The notes under the pieces: model-generated
Database searches by the model: none
What the model was told of the DNA's origin: nothing
The model's input: the letters and a program-made list of their open reading frames with translations, nothing else
Made by a program: the position numbers and the translations under genes
Source of the DNA: Symsagittifera roscoffensis
Taxonomy: Eukaryota; Xenacoelomorpha; Acoela; Convolutidae
Assembly (NCBI RefSeq): GCF_963678635.1
Contig: NC_087063.1
Span: forward strand, 46,048,101-46,112,100
DNA: 64,000 nucleotides
Direction: 5' to 3'
Shown: positions 1 to 13,300 of the stretch, one piece after another
Layout of the letters: each line of letters starts with the position of its first letter
Numbering within the stretch: the stretch's first letter is position 1

Positions 1-2820
1 GTTTGTCTCTGATTCGACTCTAATTCATCCTTGACTCTACTCTAATTCGCTCGTGATTCGACCCTAGTTCGACCCTGATTCGACCCCATTTCGTCCCTGA
101 TTCGTCTCTAGTATGACCCTCGATCGACCCTGATTCGATTCTAGTTAGGCCCGGATTCGACTCTAGTTCGACCCTGATTCGACTCTAGTTCGATACCGAT
201 TCGACCCTAGTTCGACCCTGATTCAAACCCAGTTCGTCACTGATTCGACCCTAGTTCGATTCTGATTCGACCCTGATTCGACTCTAGTTCGTTCCTGATT
301 CAACTCTAGTTTGACCCTGATTCGACCCTGATTCGACTCAAGTTCGACCCTGATTTGACTCTAGTTGGACCTTGATTCGACTCTAGTTTGACCCTGAAGC
401 GACCCTACTTCGTCCCTGATTCGACCCTAGTTCGTCCTTGATTCTACTCTAATTCGACCCTGATTCAGCCCCAGTTGGACCCTGATTCGACCCCAATTCG
501 TCCCTCATTTGACTCTAGTTTGACCCTGATTCGACCCTGATTCGTCCCCGATTTGACTCTAGTTGGACCATGATTTGACTCTAGTTCGTTCCTGATGCGA
601 CCCTAGTTCATCCCTGATTCGACTCTAGTTGGAGCGTGATTTGACTCTAGTTCTACCCTGATGCGACCCCACTTCGTCCCTAATTGGACCTCAGTTCGTC
701 CCTGATGCAACTCTAGTTGGACCGTGATTCGACTCTAGTTCGACCCTGATGCGACCCTAGTTTGTCTCTGATTCGACCCGAATTCATCCTTGATTCTACT
801 CTAATTCGCCCGTGATTCGACCCTAGTTCGACTCTGATTCGACCCTATTTCGTCCCTGATTCGTCTCTAGTATGAACCTCGATCGAACCTGATTCGATTC
901 TAGTTAGGCCCGGATTCGCCTCTAGTTCGACCCTGATTCGACTCTAGTTCGATACCGATTCGACCCTAGTTCGACCCTGATTCAAACCCAGTTCGTCACT
1001 GATTCGACCCTAGTTCGATTCTGATTCGACCCTGATTCGACTCTAGTTCGTTACTGATTCAACTCTAGTTTGACTCTGATTCGACCCTCACTCAAGTTCG
1101 TCCCTGATTGGACTCTAGTTCGATCCTGATTCGACTATTGTTCGACCCTGATTCGACCCTGATTCGACTCTAGTTCGCCCCTGGTTCGACTATAGTTTGA
1201 CCCCGATTCGACTCTAGTTCGACCCTGATTCGACCCTAGTTCGACCCTGATTCGACCCCATTTCGTCCCTGATTCGACTCTAGTTCGACCCTGTTTCGAC
1301 TCTAGTTCGCCCTGATTCGATTCTAGTTCAACCCTGATTTGACTCTAGTTCGACGCTGATTCGACTCTAGTTCGTCCCTGATTCGACTCTAGTTGGACCT
1401 TGATTCGACTCTAGTTTGACCCTGAAGCGACCCTACTTCGTCCGTGATTCGACCCTAGTTCGTCCTTGATTCTACTCTAATTCGACCCCGATTCGACCCC
1501 AGTTGGACCCTGATTCGACCCCAATTCGTCCCTCATTTGACTCTAGTTTGACCCTGATTCGGCCCTGGTTCGTCCCCGATTCGACTCTAGTTGGACCATG
1601 ATTTGACTCTAGTTCGACCCTGATGCGACCCTAGTTCATCCCTGATTCGACTCTAGTTGGAGCGTGATTTGACTCTAGTTCTACCCTGATGCGACCCTAC
1701 TTCGTCCCTAATTGAACCTCAGTTCGTCCCTGATGCAACTCTAGTTGGACCGTGATTCGACTCTAGTTCGACCCTGATGCGACCCTAGTTTGTCTCTGAT
1801 TCGACTCTAATTCATCCTTGATTCTACTCTAATTCGCTCGTGATTCGACCCTAGTTCGACCCTGATTCGACCCCATTTCGTCCCTGATTCGTCTCTAGTA
1901 TGACCCTCGATCGACCCTGATTTGATTCTAGTTAGGCCCGGATTCGACTCTAGTTCGACCCTGATTCGACTCTAGTTCGATACCGATTCGACCCTAGTTC
2001 GACCCTGATTCAAACCCAGTTCGTCACTGATTCGACCCTAGTTCGATTCTGATTCGACCCTGATTCGACTCTAGTTCGTTCCTGATTCAACTCTAGTTTG
2101 ACCCTGATTCGACCCTGATTCGACTCAAGTTCGTCCCTGATTCGACTCTAGTTCGATCCTGATTCGACTATTGTTCGACCCTGATTCGACCCTGATTCGA
2201 CTCTAGTTCGCCCCTGGTTTGACTATAGTTTGACCCTGATTCGACTCTAGTTCGACCCTGATTCGACCCTAGTTCGACCCTGATTCGACCCCATTTCGTC
2301 CCTGATTCGACTCTAGTTCGACCCTGATTCGACTCTGGTTCGCCCTGATTCGATTCTAGTTCAACCCTGATTTGACTCTAGTTCGACGCTGATTCGACTC
2401 TAGTTCGTCCCTGATTCGACTCTAGTTGGACCTTGATTCGACTCTAGTTTGACCCTGAAGCGACCCTACTTCGTCCGTGATTCGACCCTAGTTCGTCCTT
2501 GATTCTACTCTAATTCGACCCTGATTCGACCCCAGTTGGACCCTCATTCGACCCCAATTCGTCCCTCATTTGACTCTAGTTTGACCCTGATTCGGCCCTG
2601 ATTCGTCCCCGATTCGACTCTAGTTGGACCATGATTTGACTCTAGTTCGACCCTGATGCGACCCTAGTTCATCCCTGATTCGACTCTAGTTGGAGCGTGA
2701 TTTGACTCTAGTTCTACCCTGATGCGACCCTACTTCGTCCCTAATTGGACCTCAGTTCGTCCCTGATGCAACTCTAGTTGGACCGTGATTCGACTCTAGT
2801 TCGACCCTGATGCGATCCTA

Positions 2821-3913
2821 GTTTGTCTCTGATTCGACTCTAATTCATCCTTGACTCTACTCTAATTCGCTCGTGATTCGACCCTAGTTCGACCCTGATT
2901 CGACCCCATTTCGTCCCTGATTCGTCTCTAGTATGACCCTCGATCGACCCTGATTCGATTCTAGTTAGGCCCGGATTCGACTCTAGTTCGACCCTGATTC
3001 GACTCTAGTTCGATACCGATTCGACCCTAGTTCGACCCTGATTCAAACCCAGTTCGTCACTGATTCGACCCTAGTTCGATTCTGATTCGACCCTGATTCG
3101 ACTCTAGTTCGTTCCTGATTCAACTCTAGTTTGACCCTGATTCGACCCTGATTCGACTCAAGTTCGACCCTGATTTGACTCTAGTTGGACCTTGATTCGA
3201 CTCTAGTTTGACCCTGAAGCGACCCTACTTCGTCCCTGATTCGACCCTAGTTCGTCCTTGATTCTACTCTAATTCGACCCTGATTCAGCCCCAGTTGGAC
3301 CCTGATTCGACCCCAATTCGTCCCTCATTTGACTCTAGTTTGACCCTGATTCGACCCTGATTCGTCCCCGATTTGACTCTAGTTGGACCATGATTTGACT
3401 CTAGTTCGTTCCTGATGCGACCCTAGTTCATCCCTGATTCGACTCTAGTTGGAGCGTGATTTGACTCTAGTTCTACCCTGATGCGACCCCACTTCGTCCC
3501 TAATTGGACCTCAGTTCGTCCCTGATGCAACTCTAGTTGGACCGTGATTCGACTCTAGTTCGACCCTGATGCGACCCTAGTTTGTCTCTGATTCGACCCG
3601 AATTCATCCTTGATTCTACTCTAATTCGCCCGTGATTCGACCCTAGTTTGACCCTGATTCGACCCTATTTCGTCCCTGATTCGTCTCTAGTATGAACCTC
3701 GATCGAACCTGATTCGATTCTAGTTAGGCCCGGATTCGCCTCTAGTTCGACCCTGATTCGACTCTAGTTCGATACCGATTCGACCCTAGTTCGACCCTGA
3801 TTCAAACCCAGTTCGTCACTGATTCGACCCTAGTTCGATTCTGATTCGACCCTGATTCGACTCTAGTTCGTTACTGATTCAACTCTAGTTTGACTCTGAT
3901 TCGACCCTCACTC
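2821..3913. repeat. Recent higher-order copy of positions 1-1093
   Basis: Read line by line, this block repeats positions 1-1093 at an offset of 2,820 bp with only two base differences, both near 3648-3653. Identity ends abruptly near 1094/3914, where copy 1 continues with a shortened unit. Partial, more diverged versions of the same motif order start near 769 and 1790. This points to a recent unequal exchange or amplification of a 2.8-kb block. Confidence 0.93.
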
Positions 3914-6136
3914 GACTCAAGTTCGACCCTGATTTGACTATAGTTCGACTCTGATTCGACTTTAGTTCGACCCTGATTCTACCTTAGTTCTACCCTGATT
4001 CGTTCAAGTTCGTCCCTGATTCGACTCTAGCTGGACCCGGGTTCTTCTCCTATTCGAATCAAAATGAACCCTGCTTCGGCTCTAGTTCGACCCTGATTCG
4101 CCCCTAGTTCGTCCCTGATTCGACTCTAGTTCGTTCCTTTCGACCCTAGTTTGTCGTTGATTCGACTCTAGTTCGACCCTGAGTCGACCCTAGCTAGACC
4201 CTGATTTGACTCTAGTTCGACACTGATTCGACTCTAGTTTGACCTGATCCTGATTCGACCCTAGTTCGTACCTGATTCGGTTCTTGTTGGACCGTGATTC
4301 GACTATAGTTCGACCCTGCTGAACCCTAATTCGTCCCTGATTCGACCGTAGTTCGTCCTTGACTCTACCCTAATTCGACCCTGATTCGACTATAGTTCGA
4401 ACCTGATTCCTCCCTAGTTCGTCACTGATTCGATCCTAGTTCGTCCCTGATTCGAGTCTAGTTCAACCCTGATTAGACTCTACTTCGACGCTGATTCGAC
4501 TCTAGTTTCACCCTGATTCGACCCTAGTTCGTCCCTGATTCTACTCTAGTTGGACCATGATTCGACTCTAGTTTGACCCTGATGCGAGCCTAGTTCGTCC
4601 CTGATTCGACCGTAATTCGTCCTTGATTCTACTCTAACTCGACCCTGATTCGACTCTAGTTTGACCCTGAAGCGACCCTACTTCGTCCCTGATTCGACCC
4701 TAGTTCGTCCTTGATTCTACTCTAATTCGACCCTGATTCAGCCCCAGTTGGACCCTGATTCGACCCCAATTCGTCCCTCATTTGACTCTAGTTTGACCCT
4801 GATTCGACCCTGATTCGTCCCCGATTTGACTCTAGTTGGACCATGATTTGACTCTAGTTCGTTCCTGATGCGACCCTAGTTCATCCCTGATTCGACTCTA
4901 GTTGGAGCGTGATTTGACTCTAGTTCTACCCTGATGCGACCCCACTTCGTCCCTAATTGGACCTCAGTTCGTCCCTGATGCAACTCTAGTTGGACCGTGA
5001 TTCGACTCTAGTTCGACCCTGATGCGACCCTAGTTTGTCTCTGATTCGACCCGAATTCATCCTTGATTCTACTCTAATTCGCCCGTGATTCGACCCTGGT
5101 TCGACCCTGATTCGACCCTATTTCGTCCCTGATTCGTCTCTAGTATGAACCTCGATCGAACCTGATTCGATTCTAGTTAGGCCCGGATTCGCCTCTAGTT
5201 CGACGCTGATTCGACTCTAGTTCGATACCGATTCGACCCTAGTTCGACCCTGATTCAAACCCAGTTCGTCACTGATTCGACCCTAGTTCGATTCTGATTC
5301 GACCCTGATTCGACTCTAGTTCGTTACTGATTCAACTCTAGTTTGACTCTGATTCGACCCTCACTCGACTCAAGTTCGACCCTGATTTGACTATAGTTCG
5401 ACTCTGATTCGACTTTAGTTCGACCCTGATTCTACCTTAGTTCTACCCTGATTCGTTCAAGTTCGTCCCTGATTCGACTCTAGCTGGACCCGGGTTCTTC
5501 TCCTATTCGAATCAAAATGAACCCTGCTTCGACTCTAGTTCGACCCTGATTCGCCCCTAGTTCGTCCCTGATTCGACTCTAGTTCGTTCCTTTCGACTCT
5601 AGTTCGTCCCTGATTCGACCCTAGTTTGTCGTTGATTCGACTCTAGTTCGACCCTGAGTCGACCCTAGCTAGACCCTGATTTGACTCTAGTTCGACACTG
5701 ATTCGACTCTAGTTTGACCTGATCCTGATTCGACCCTAGTTCGTACCTGATTCGGTTCTTGTTGGACCGTGATTCGACTATAGTTCGACCCTGCTGAACC
5801 CTAATTCGTCCCTGATTCGACCGTAGTTCGTCCTTGACTCTACCCTAATTCGACCCTGATTCGACTATAGTTCGAACCTGATTCCTCCCTAGTTCGTCAC
5901 TGATTCGATCCTAGTTCGTCCCTGATTCGAGTCTAGTTCAACCCTGATTAGACTCTACTTCGACGCTGATTCGACTCTAGTTTCACCCTGATTCGACCTT
6001 AGTTCGTCCCTGATTCTACTCTAGTTGGACCATGATTCGACTCTAGTTTGACCCTGATGCGAGCCTAGTTCGTCCCTGATTCGACCGTAATTCGTCCTTG
6101 ATTCTACTCTAACTCGACCCTGATTCGACTCTAGTT
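3201..6136. repeat. Directly tandem 1.45-kb higher-order repeat
   Basis: Positions 3201-4653 are followed immediately by a near-identical copy at 4654-6136. The offset is 1,453 bp up to about 5590 and 1,475 bp after it. The 22-bp change is one whole dimer: copy 2 carries an extra CTCTAGTTCGTCCCTGATTC-type unit after the word CGTTCCTTTCGA. Sequence-specific landmarks shared by both copies are the words GGACCCGGGTTCTTCTCC (4034 and 5487) and CGTTCCTTTCGA. Confidence 0.9.
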
Positions 6137-6559
6137 CGACCCTGATTCGACTCTAGTTCTTCCCTGATTCGACCCTAGATCGTCCCTGAATCGACCGTAG
6201 TTCGTCCTTGATTCTACCCTAATTCGACCCCGATTCGACTCTTGTTCGACCCTGACACGACTCTAATTCGTCCTTGATTCGACCGTAATTCGTCCTTGAT
6301 TCTACTCTAACTCGACCCTGATTCGACTCTAGTTCGACCCTGATTCGACTCTAGTTCATCCCTGATTCGACCCTTGATCGTCCCTGAATCGACCGTAGTT
6401 CGTCCTTGATTCTACCCTAATTCGACCCTGACTCGACTCTTGTTCGACCCTGACACGACTCTAGTTCGTCACTGATTCGACCCTAGTTCAACCCTGATTA
6501 GACTCTAGTTCGACGCTGATTCGACTCTAGTTTGACCCTGATTCGACCGTAGTTTGTAC

Positions 6560-8900
6560 CTGGTTCTACTCTAGTTGGACCATGATTCGACTCTAGTTCG
6601 ACCCTGATTGGACCGTAGTTTGACCTTGATTCGACCCCGGTTCGTCCCTGTTTCGACTCTAGTTGGACCCTGATTCGACTCTAGTTCGTACCTGATTCGA
6701 CTGTAGTTGGACCCTGATTCGACTCTAGTTCGATCCTGATTCGACCCTAGTTCGTCCCTGATTCGACTACAGTTTGACCCTGATTCCACCTTGACTCGAC
6801 ACAAGTTCGTCCCTGATTCCATTCTAGTTCGTTCCTGATTCAATTTTAGTTCGGCCCTGATTTGACCCTAGTTCGTCCATGATTCGACCCGAGTTATTCT
6901 CCTATTCGACTCAAGTTGAACCCTGCTTCGACTCTAGTTCGACCCTGATTTGCCCCTAGTTCGTCCATGATTCGACTCTAGTTCGTTCCTTTCGAATCTA
7001 GTTCGTCCCTGATTCGACCCTAGTTCGTCGTTGATTCGACTCTAGTTCGACATTGAGACGATCATAGTTCGACCCTGATTCGACTCTATTTCTCTGCTGA
7101 CTCGACTCTAGTTTGACACTGAGTGGACCCTAGTTCGTCCCTGATTCTTCTCTAGTTCCTTCTGATTTGACCGTAGTTCGTCCTTGATTCTACCCTAATT
7201 CGACCCTGATTCGACTCTAGTTCGAACCTGATTCGACCCTAGTTCGTCCCTGATTCGAACCTAGTTCGTCCCTTATTCGACTCTTGTTCGACCCTGACAC
7301 GACTCTAGTTCGACCCTGATTCTACTCTCGTTTGACCCTGATTCGACCCTAGTTCGTCCTTGATTCTACTCTTGTTGGACCATGATTCGTTCTAGTTCGA
7401 CCCTGATTTGACCTCGACTCGATCATTGTTTGTCCATGATTCGACTCTAGGTCGTCCCTGATTCGATTCTACTTCGGCCCTGATTCGACCCTAGTTCGTC
7501 CATGATTCGACCTGGTTTCGTCTCTGATTCGACTCTGCTTCATCCCTGACTCATACCTGATTCGACCCTAGTTCGTCCCTGATTCGACCCTAGTTCAATC
7601 CTGATTCGCCCCTAGTGCGACCCTGATTCGACCATATTTCATCCCCGATTGGACCCTAGTTTGTCCATGATTCGACCTGGGTTCGTCTCAGATTCGACTC
7701 TTGTTCTACACTGATTCGACTCTAGTTCAACCCTGAGTCGACCCTGATTCGAATATAGTTCGACCCTCATTCGACCCTAGTTCGACCCTAATTTGTCACT
7801 GATTCGACCCTAGTTCGTCCCTGATTCGACTCAGCTTCAATCCTGACTCATCCCTGATTCGACCCTAGTTCGTCGTTGATTCGACTCTAGTTCGACCCTG
7901 AGTCCATCCTAGTTCGACCCTGATTCGACTCTATTTCTACGCTGACTCGACTCTAGTTTGACACTGAGTGGACCCTAGTTCGTCCTTGATTCTTCTCTAG
8001 TTCGAACCTGATTCGACCTTAGTTCGTCCCTGATTCGAACCTAGTTCGTCGTTGATTCGACTCTAGTTCGACCCTGAGTCGATCATAGTTCGACCCTGAT
8101 TCGACTCTATTTCTCTGCTGACTCGACTCTAGTTTGACACTGAGTGGACCCTAGTTCGTCCCTGATTCTTCTGTAGTTCCTTCTGATTTGACCGTAGTTC
8201 GTCCTTGATTCTACCCTAATTCGACCCTGATTCGACCCTAGATCGTCCCTGAATCGACCGTAGTTCGTCCTTGATTCTACCCTAATTCGACCCTGATTCG
8301 ACTCTTGTTCGACCCTGACACGACTCTAGTTCGTCACTGATTCGACTCTAGTTCAACCCTGATTAGACTCTAGTTCGACGCTGATTCGACTCTAGTTTGA
8401 CCCTGATTCGACCGTAGTTTGTACCTGGTTCTACTCTAGTTGGACCATGATTCGACTCTAGTTCGACCCTGATGCGAGACTAGTTCGTCCCTGATTGGAC
8501 CGTAGTTCGTCCTTGGTTCTACTCTAATTCACCCTGACTCGACTCTAGTTCGACCCTGATTCGACTCTAGTTGCCACTGATTCGACCCCGGTTCGTCCCT
8601 GTTTCGACTCTAGTTGGACCCTGATTCGACTCTAGTTCGTACCTGATTCGACTGTAGTTGGACCCTGATTCATTTCTAGTTCGATCCTGATTCGACCCTA
8701 GTTCGTCCCTGATTCGACTACAGTTTGACCCTGATTCGACCTTGACTCGACACAAGTTCTTACCTGATTCCATTCTAGTTCGTTCCTGATTCAATTTTAG
8801 TTCGGCCCTGATTTGACCCTAGTTCGTCCATGATTCGACCCGAGTTATTCTCCTATTCGACCCAAGTTGAACCCTGCTTCGACTCTAGTTCGACCCTTAT
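6560..8900. repeat. Higher-order repeat, offset about 1.95 kb
   Basis: The segment from about 6560 to 7000 reappears at about 8430-8950. The offset at the right-hand end is 1,951 bp, judged from matching minus-strand open frames that start at 6843 and 8794. The copies differ by scattered substitutions and by one block of about 40 bp near 6600 that is replaced in the second copy. Confidence 0.75.
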
Positions 8901-11900
8901 TCGCCCCTAGTTCGTCCATGATTCGACTCTAGTTCGTTCCTTTCGAATCTAGTTCGTCCCTGATTCGACCCTAGTTCGTCGTTGATTCGACTCTAGTTCG
9001 ACCCTGAGACGATCATAGTTCGACCCTGATTCGACTCTATTTCTCTGCTGACTCGACTCTAGTTTGACACTGAGTGGACCCTAGTTGGTCCCTGATTCTT
9101 CTCTAGTTCCTTCTGATTTGACCGTAGTTCGTCCTTGATTCTACCCTAATTCGACCCTGATTCGACTCTAGTTCGAACCTGATTCGACCCTAGTTCGTCC
9201 CTGATTCGAACCTAGTTCGTCCCTTATTCGACTCTTGTTCGACCCTGACACGACTCTAGTTCGTCCGTGATTCGACTCTAGATCAACCCTGATTGGACTC
9301 TAGTTCGACCCTGATTCTACTCTCGTTTGACCCTGATTCGACCCTAGTTCGCCCCTGATTCTACTCTAGTTGGACCATGATTCGTTCTAGTTCGACCCTG
9401 ATTTGACCTCGACTCGATCATTGTTCGTCCATGATTCGACTCTAGGTCTTCCCTGATTCGATTCTAGTTCGGCCCTGATTCGACCCTAGTTCCTCCATGA
9501 TTCGACCTGGTTTCGTCTCTGATTCGACTCTGCTTCATCCCTGACTCATACCTGATTCGACCCTAGTTCGTCCCTGATTCGACCCTAGTTCAATCCTGAT
9601 TCGACCCTAGTTTGTCCATGATTCGACCTGTGTTCGTCTCAGATTCGACTCTTGTTCTACACAGATTCGACTCTAGTTCAACCCTGAGTCGAACCTGATT
9701 CGAATATAATTCGACCCTCATTCGACCCTAGTTCGACCCTAGTTTGTCACTTATTCGACCATAGTTCGTCCCTGATTCGACTCAGCTTCAATCCTGACTC
9801 ATCCCTGATTCGACCCTAGTTCGTCGTTGATTCGACTCTAGTTCGACCCTGAGTCGATCCTAGTTCGACCCTGATTCGACTCTATTTCTACGCTGACTCG
9901 ACTCTAGTTTGACACTGAGTGGACCCTAGTTGGTCCCTGATTCTTCTCTAGTTCCTTCTGATTTGACCGTAGTTCGTCCTTGATTCTACCCTAATTCGAC
10001 CCTGATTGGACTCTAGTTCGAACCTGGTTCGACCCTAGTTAGTCCCTGATTCGAACCTAGTTCGTCGTTGATTCGACTCTAGTTCGACCCTGAGTCGATC
10101 ATAGTTCGACCCTGATTCGACTCTATTTCTCTGCTGACTCGACTCTAGTTTGACACTGAGTGGACCCTAGTTCGTCCCTGATTCTTCTCTAGTTCCTTCT
10201 GATTTGACCGTAGTTCGTCCTTGATTCTACCCTAATTCGACCCTGATTCGACTCTAGTTCGAACCTGATTCGACCCTAGTTTGTCCCTGATTCGATCCTA
10301 GTTCGTCCCTTATTCGAATCTTGTTCGACCCTGACACGACTCTAGTTCGTCCCTGATTCGACTCTAGATCAACCCTGATTGGACTCTAGTTCGACCCTGA
10401 TTCTACTCTCGTTTGACCCTGATTCGACCCTAGTTCGTCCCTGATTCTACTCTAGTTGGACCATGATTCGTTCTAGTTCGACCCTGATTTGACATCGACT
10501 CGATCATTGTTCGTCCCTGATTCGATTCTAGTTCGGCCCTGATTCGACCCTAGTTCGTCCATGATTCGACCTGGTTTCGTCTCAGATTCAACTATAGTTC
10601 GTCTCCGATTCGACTCTAGTTCGCCCTGATTCGACTTTGGTTCGTCACTGATTCGACCCTAGTTCGTCCCTGATTCTAATCTAGTTTGACCCTGATTCGA
10701 CCCTAGTTCGTCCCTGACTCGTCCCTGATTCGACCCTAGTTCGTCCCTGATTCGGACCTAGTTCAATCCTGATTCGACCCTGAGTCGACCCTGATTCGAA
10801 TATAGTTTGACCCTCACTCGACCCTAGTTCGACCCTAGTTTGTCACTGATTTGACCCTAGTTCGTCCCTGATTCGACTCAGCTTCAATCCTAACTCATCC
10901 CTGATTCGACCCTAGTGCGTCCCTGATTCGACCCTAGTTCAACCCTGACTCCACCCTAGTGCGACCCTGATTCGACTTAGTTCGACGCTGATTCGACTCT
11001 AGTTCGACCCAGATTTGACCTTAGTTTATCCCCAATTCCACCCTAGTTTGACCCTAATTCGACCCTAGTTCGTCCCTGATTCTACTCTAGTTGGACCATG
11101 ATTCGTTCTAGTTGGACCCTGATTTGACCTCGACTCGATCATTGTTCCTCCATGATTCGACTCTAGGTCGTCCCTGGTTCGATTCTAGTTCGGCCCTGAT
11201 TCGACCCTAGTTCGTCCATGATTCGATCTGGTTTCATCTCAGTTTCAACTGTAGTTCCTCTCTGATTCGACTCTAGTTCGCCCTGATTCGACTATGGTTC
11301 GTCCCTGATTCGACCCTAGTTCGTCCTTGATTCGAATCTAGTCTGACCCTGATTCGACTCTGCTTCATCCCTGACTCATCACTGATTCGACCCTAGTTCG
11401 TCCCTGATTCGACCCTTGTTCAATCCTGATTCGACCCTAGTTTGTCCATGACTCGACCTGGGTTCGTCTCAGATTCGACTCAGCTTCAATCCTGACTCAT
11501 CCCTGATTCGACCCTAGTTCGTCCCTGATTCGACCCTAGTTCAACCCTGACTCGACCCTAGTGCGACCCTGATTCGACTTAGTTCGACGCTGATTCGACT
11601 CTAGTTCGACCCTGATTTGACCTTAGTTTATCCCCGATTCGACCCTAGTTTGTCCATGATTCGACCTGGGTTCGTCTCAGATTCGACTCTAGTTCGACCC
11701 TGATTTGACCTTAATTTATCCCCAATTCCACCCTAGTTTGACCCTAATTCGACCCTAGTTCGTCCCTGATTCTACTCTAGTTGGACCATGATTCGTTCTA
11801 GTTGGACCCTGATTTGACCTCGACTCGATCATTGTTCGTCCATGATTCGACTCTAGGTCGTCCCTGATTCGATTCTAGTTCGGCCCTGATTCGACCCTAG

Positions 11901-13300
11901 TTCGTCCATGATTCGACCTGGTTTCATCTCAGTTTCAACTGTAGTTCCTCTCTGATTCGACTCTAATTCGCCCTGATTCGACTATGGTTCGTCCCTGATT
12001 CGACCCTAGTTCGTCCTTGATTCGAATCTAGTTTGACCCTGATTCGACTCTGCTTCATCCCTGACTCATCCCTGATTCGACCGTAGTTCGTCCCTGATTC
12101 GACCCTTGTTCAATCCTGATTCCACCCTAGTTTGTCCATGACTCGACCTGGGTTCGTCTCAGATTCGACTCAGCTTCAATCCTGACTCATCCCTGATTCG
12201 ACACTAGTTCGTCCCTGATTCGACCCTAGTTCAACCCTGACTCGACCCTAGTGCGACCCTGATTCGACTTAGTTCGACGCTGATTCGACCCTGATTTGAC
12301 CTTAGTTTATCCCAGATTCGACCCTAGTTTGTCCATGATTCGACCTGGGTTCGTCTCAGATTTGACTCTAGTTCGACCCTGATTCGACTCTAGTTCAACC
12401 CTGAGTCGACCCTGATTCGACTCTTTTTCGACAATGATTTCACTCTAATTTGACACTGAGTGGACCCTAGTTCGTCCCTGATTCGTCTCTAGTTCATCCC
12501 TGATTCGACTCCAGTTGGATCGTGATTCGACACTAGTTCGTGCCCGATTCGACTATAGTTCGACCCTGATTCGACTATAGTTTAACCTTGAATCCACCCT
12601 GATTCGTGTAAACTTCAACCCTGATTCGACCTTGAATCGACCATTGTTCGTCCATGACTCGACTCTAGGTCGTCCCTGATTCGATTCTAGTTCGGCCCTG
12701 ATTCGACCCTAGTTCGTCCATGATTCGACCTGGTCTCGTCTCAGATTCAACTCTAGTTCGTCTCTGATTCGACTCTAGTTCGCCCTGATTCGACTATGGT
12801 TCGTACCTGATTCGACTCTAGTTCGTCCCTGATTCGACTCTAGTTTGACCCTGATTCGACCCTAGTTCGACCGTAGTATGTCCTTGATTCAACCCTAGTT
12901 CAACCCTGATTCGACCCTAGTATGACCTTGATTCGACTTATCTCGACGCTGATTCGACTCTAGTTCGACCCTGATTCGACCATATTTCATCCCCAGTTCG
13001 ACCCTAGTTTATCCATAATTCGACCTGGGTTCGTCTCAGGTTCGACTCTAGTTCGACCTTGATTCGACTCTAGTTCAACCCTGAGTCGACACTGATTCGA
13101 TTATAGTTCGACCCTCATTCGACCCTAGTTCTACCCTAGTTTGTCACTGATTCGACCCTAATTCGTCATTGATTCGACTCAGCTTCATCCCTGACTCATT
13201 CCTGATTCGACCCTAGTTCGTCCCTGATTCGACCCTAGTTCAACCCTGATTCAACCCTAGTGCGACCCTGATTCGACTCATTCCGACGCTGATTCGACTC

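Noticed and set aside
6571-6843. A 90-codon Arg/Glu/Asn-rich gene in the satellite
   Set aside because: It is the tandem unit read through; similar frames arise in any stretch lacking in-frame CTAG. There is no start context or conserved non-repeat part.
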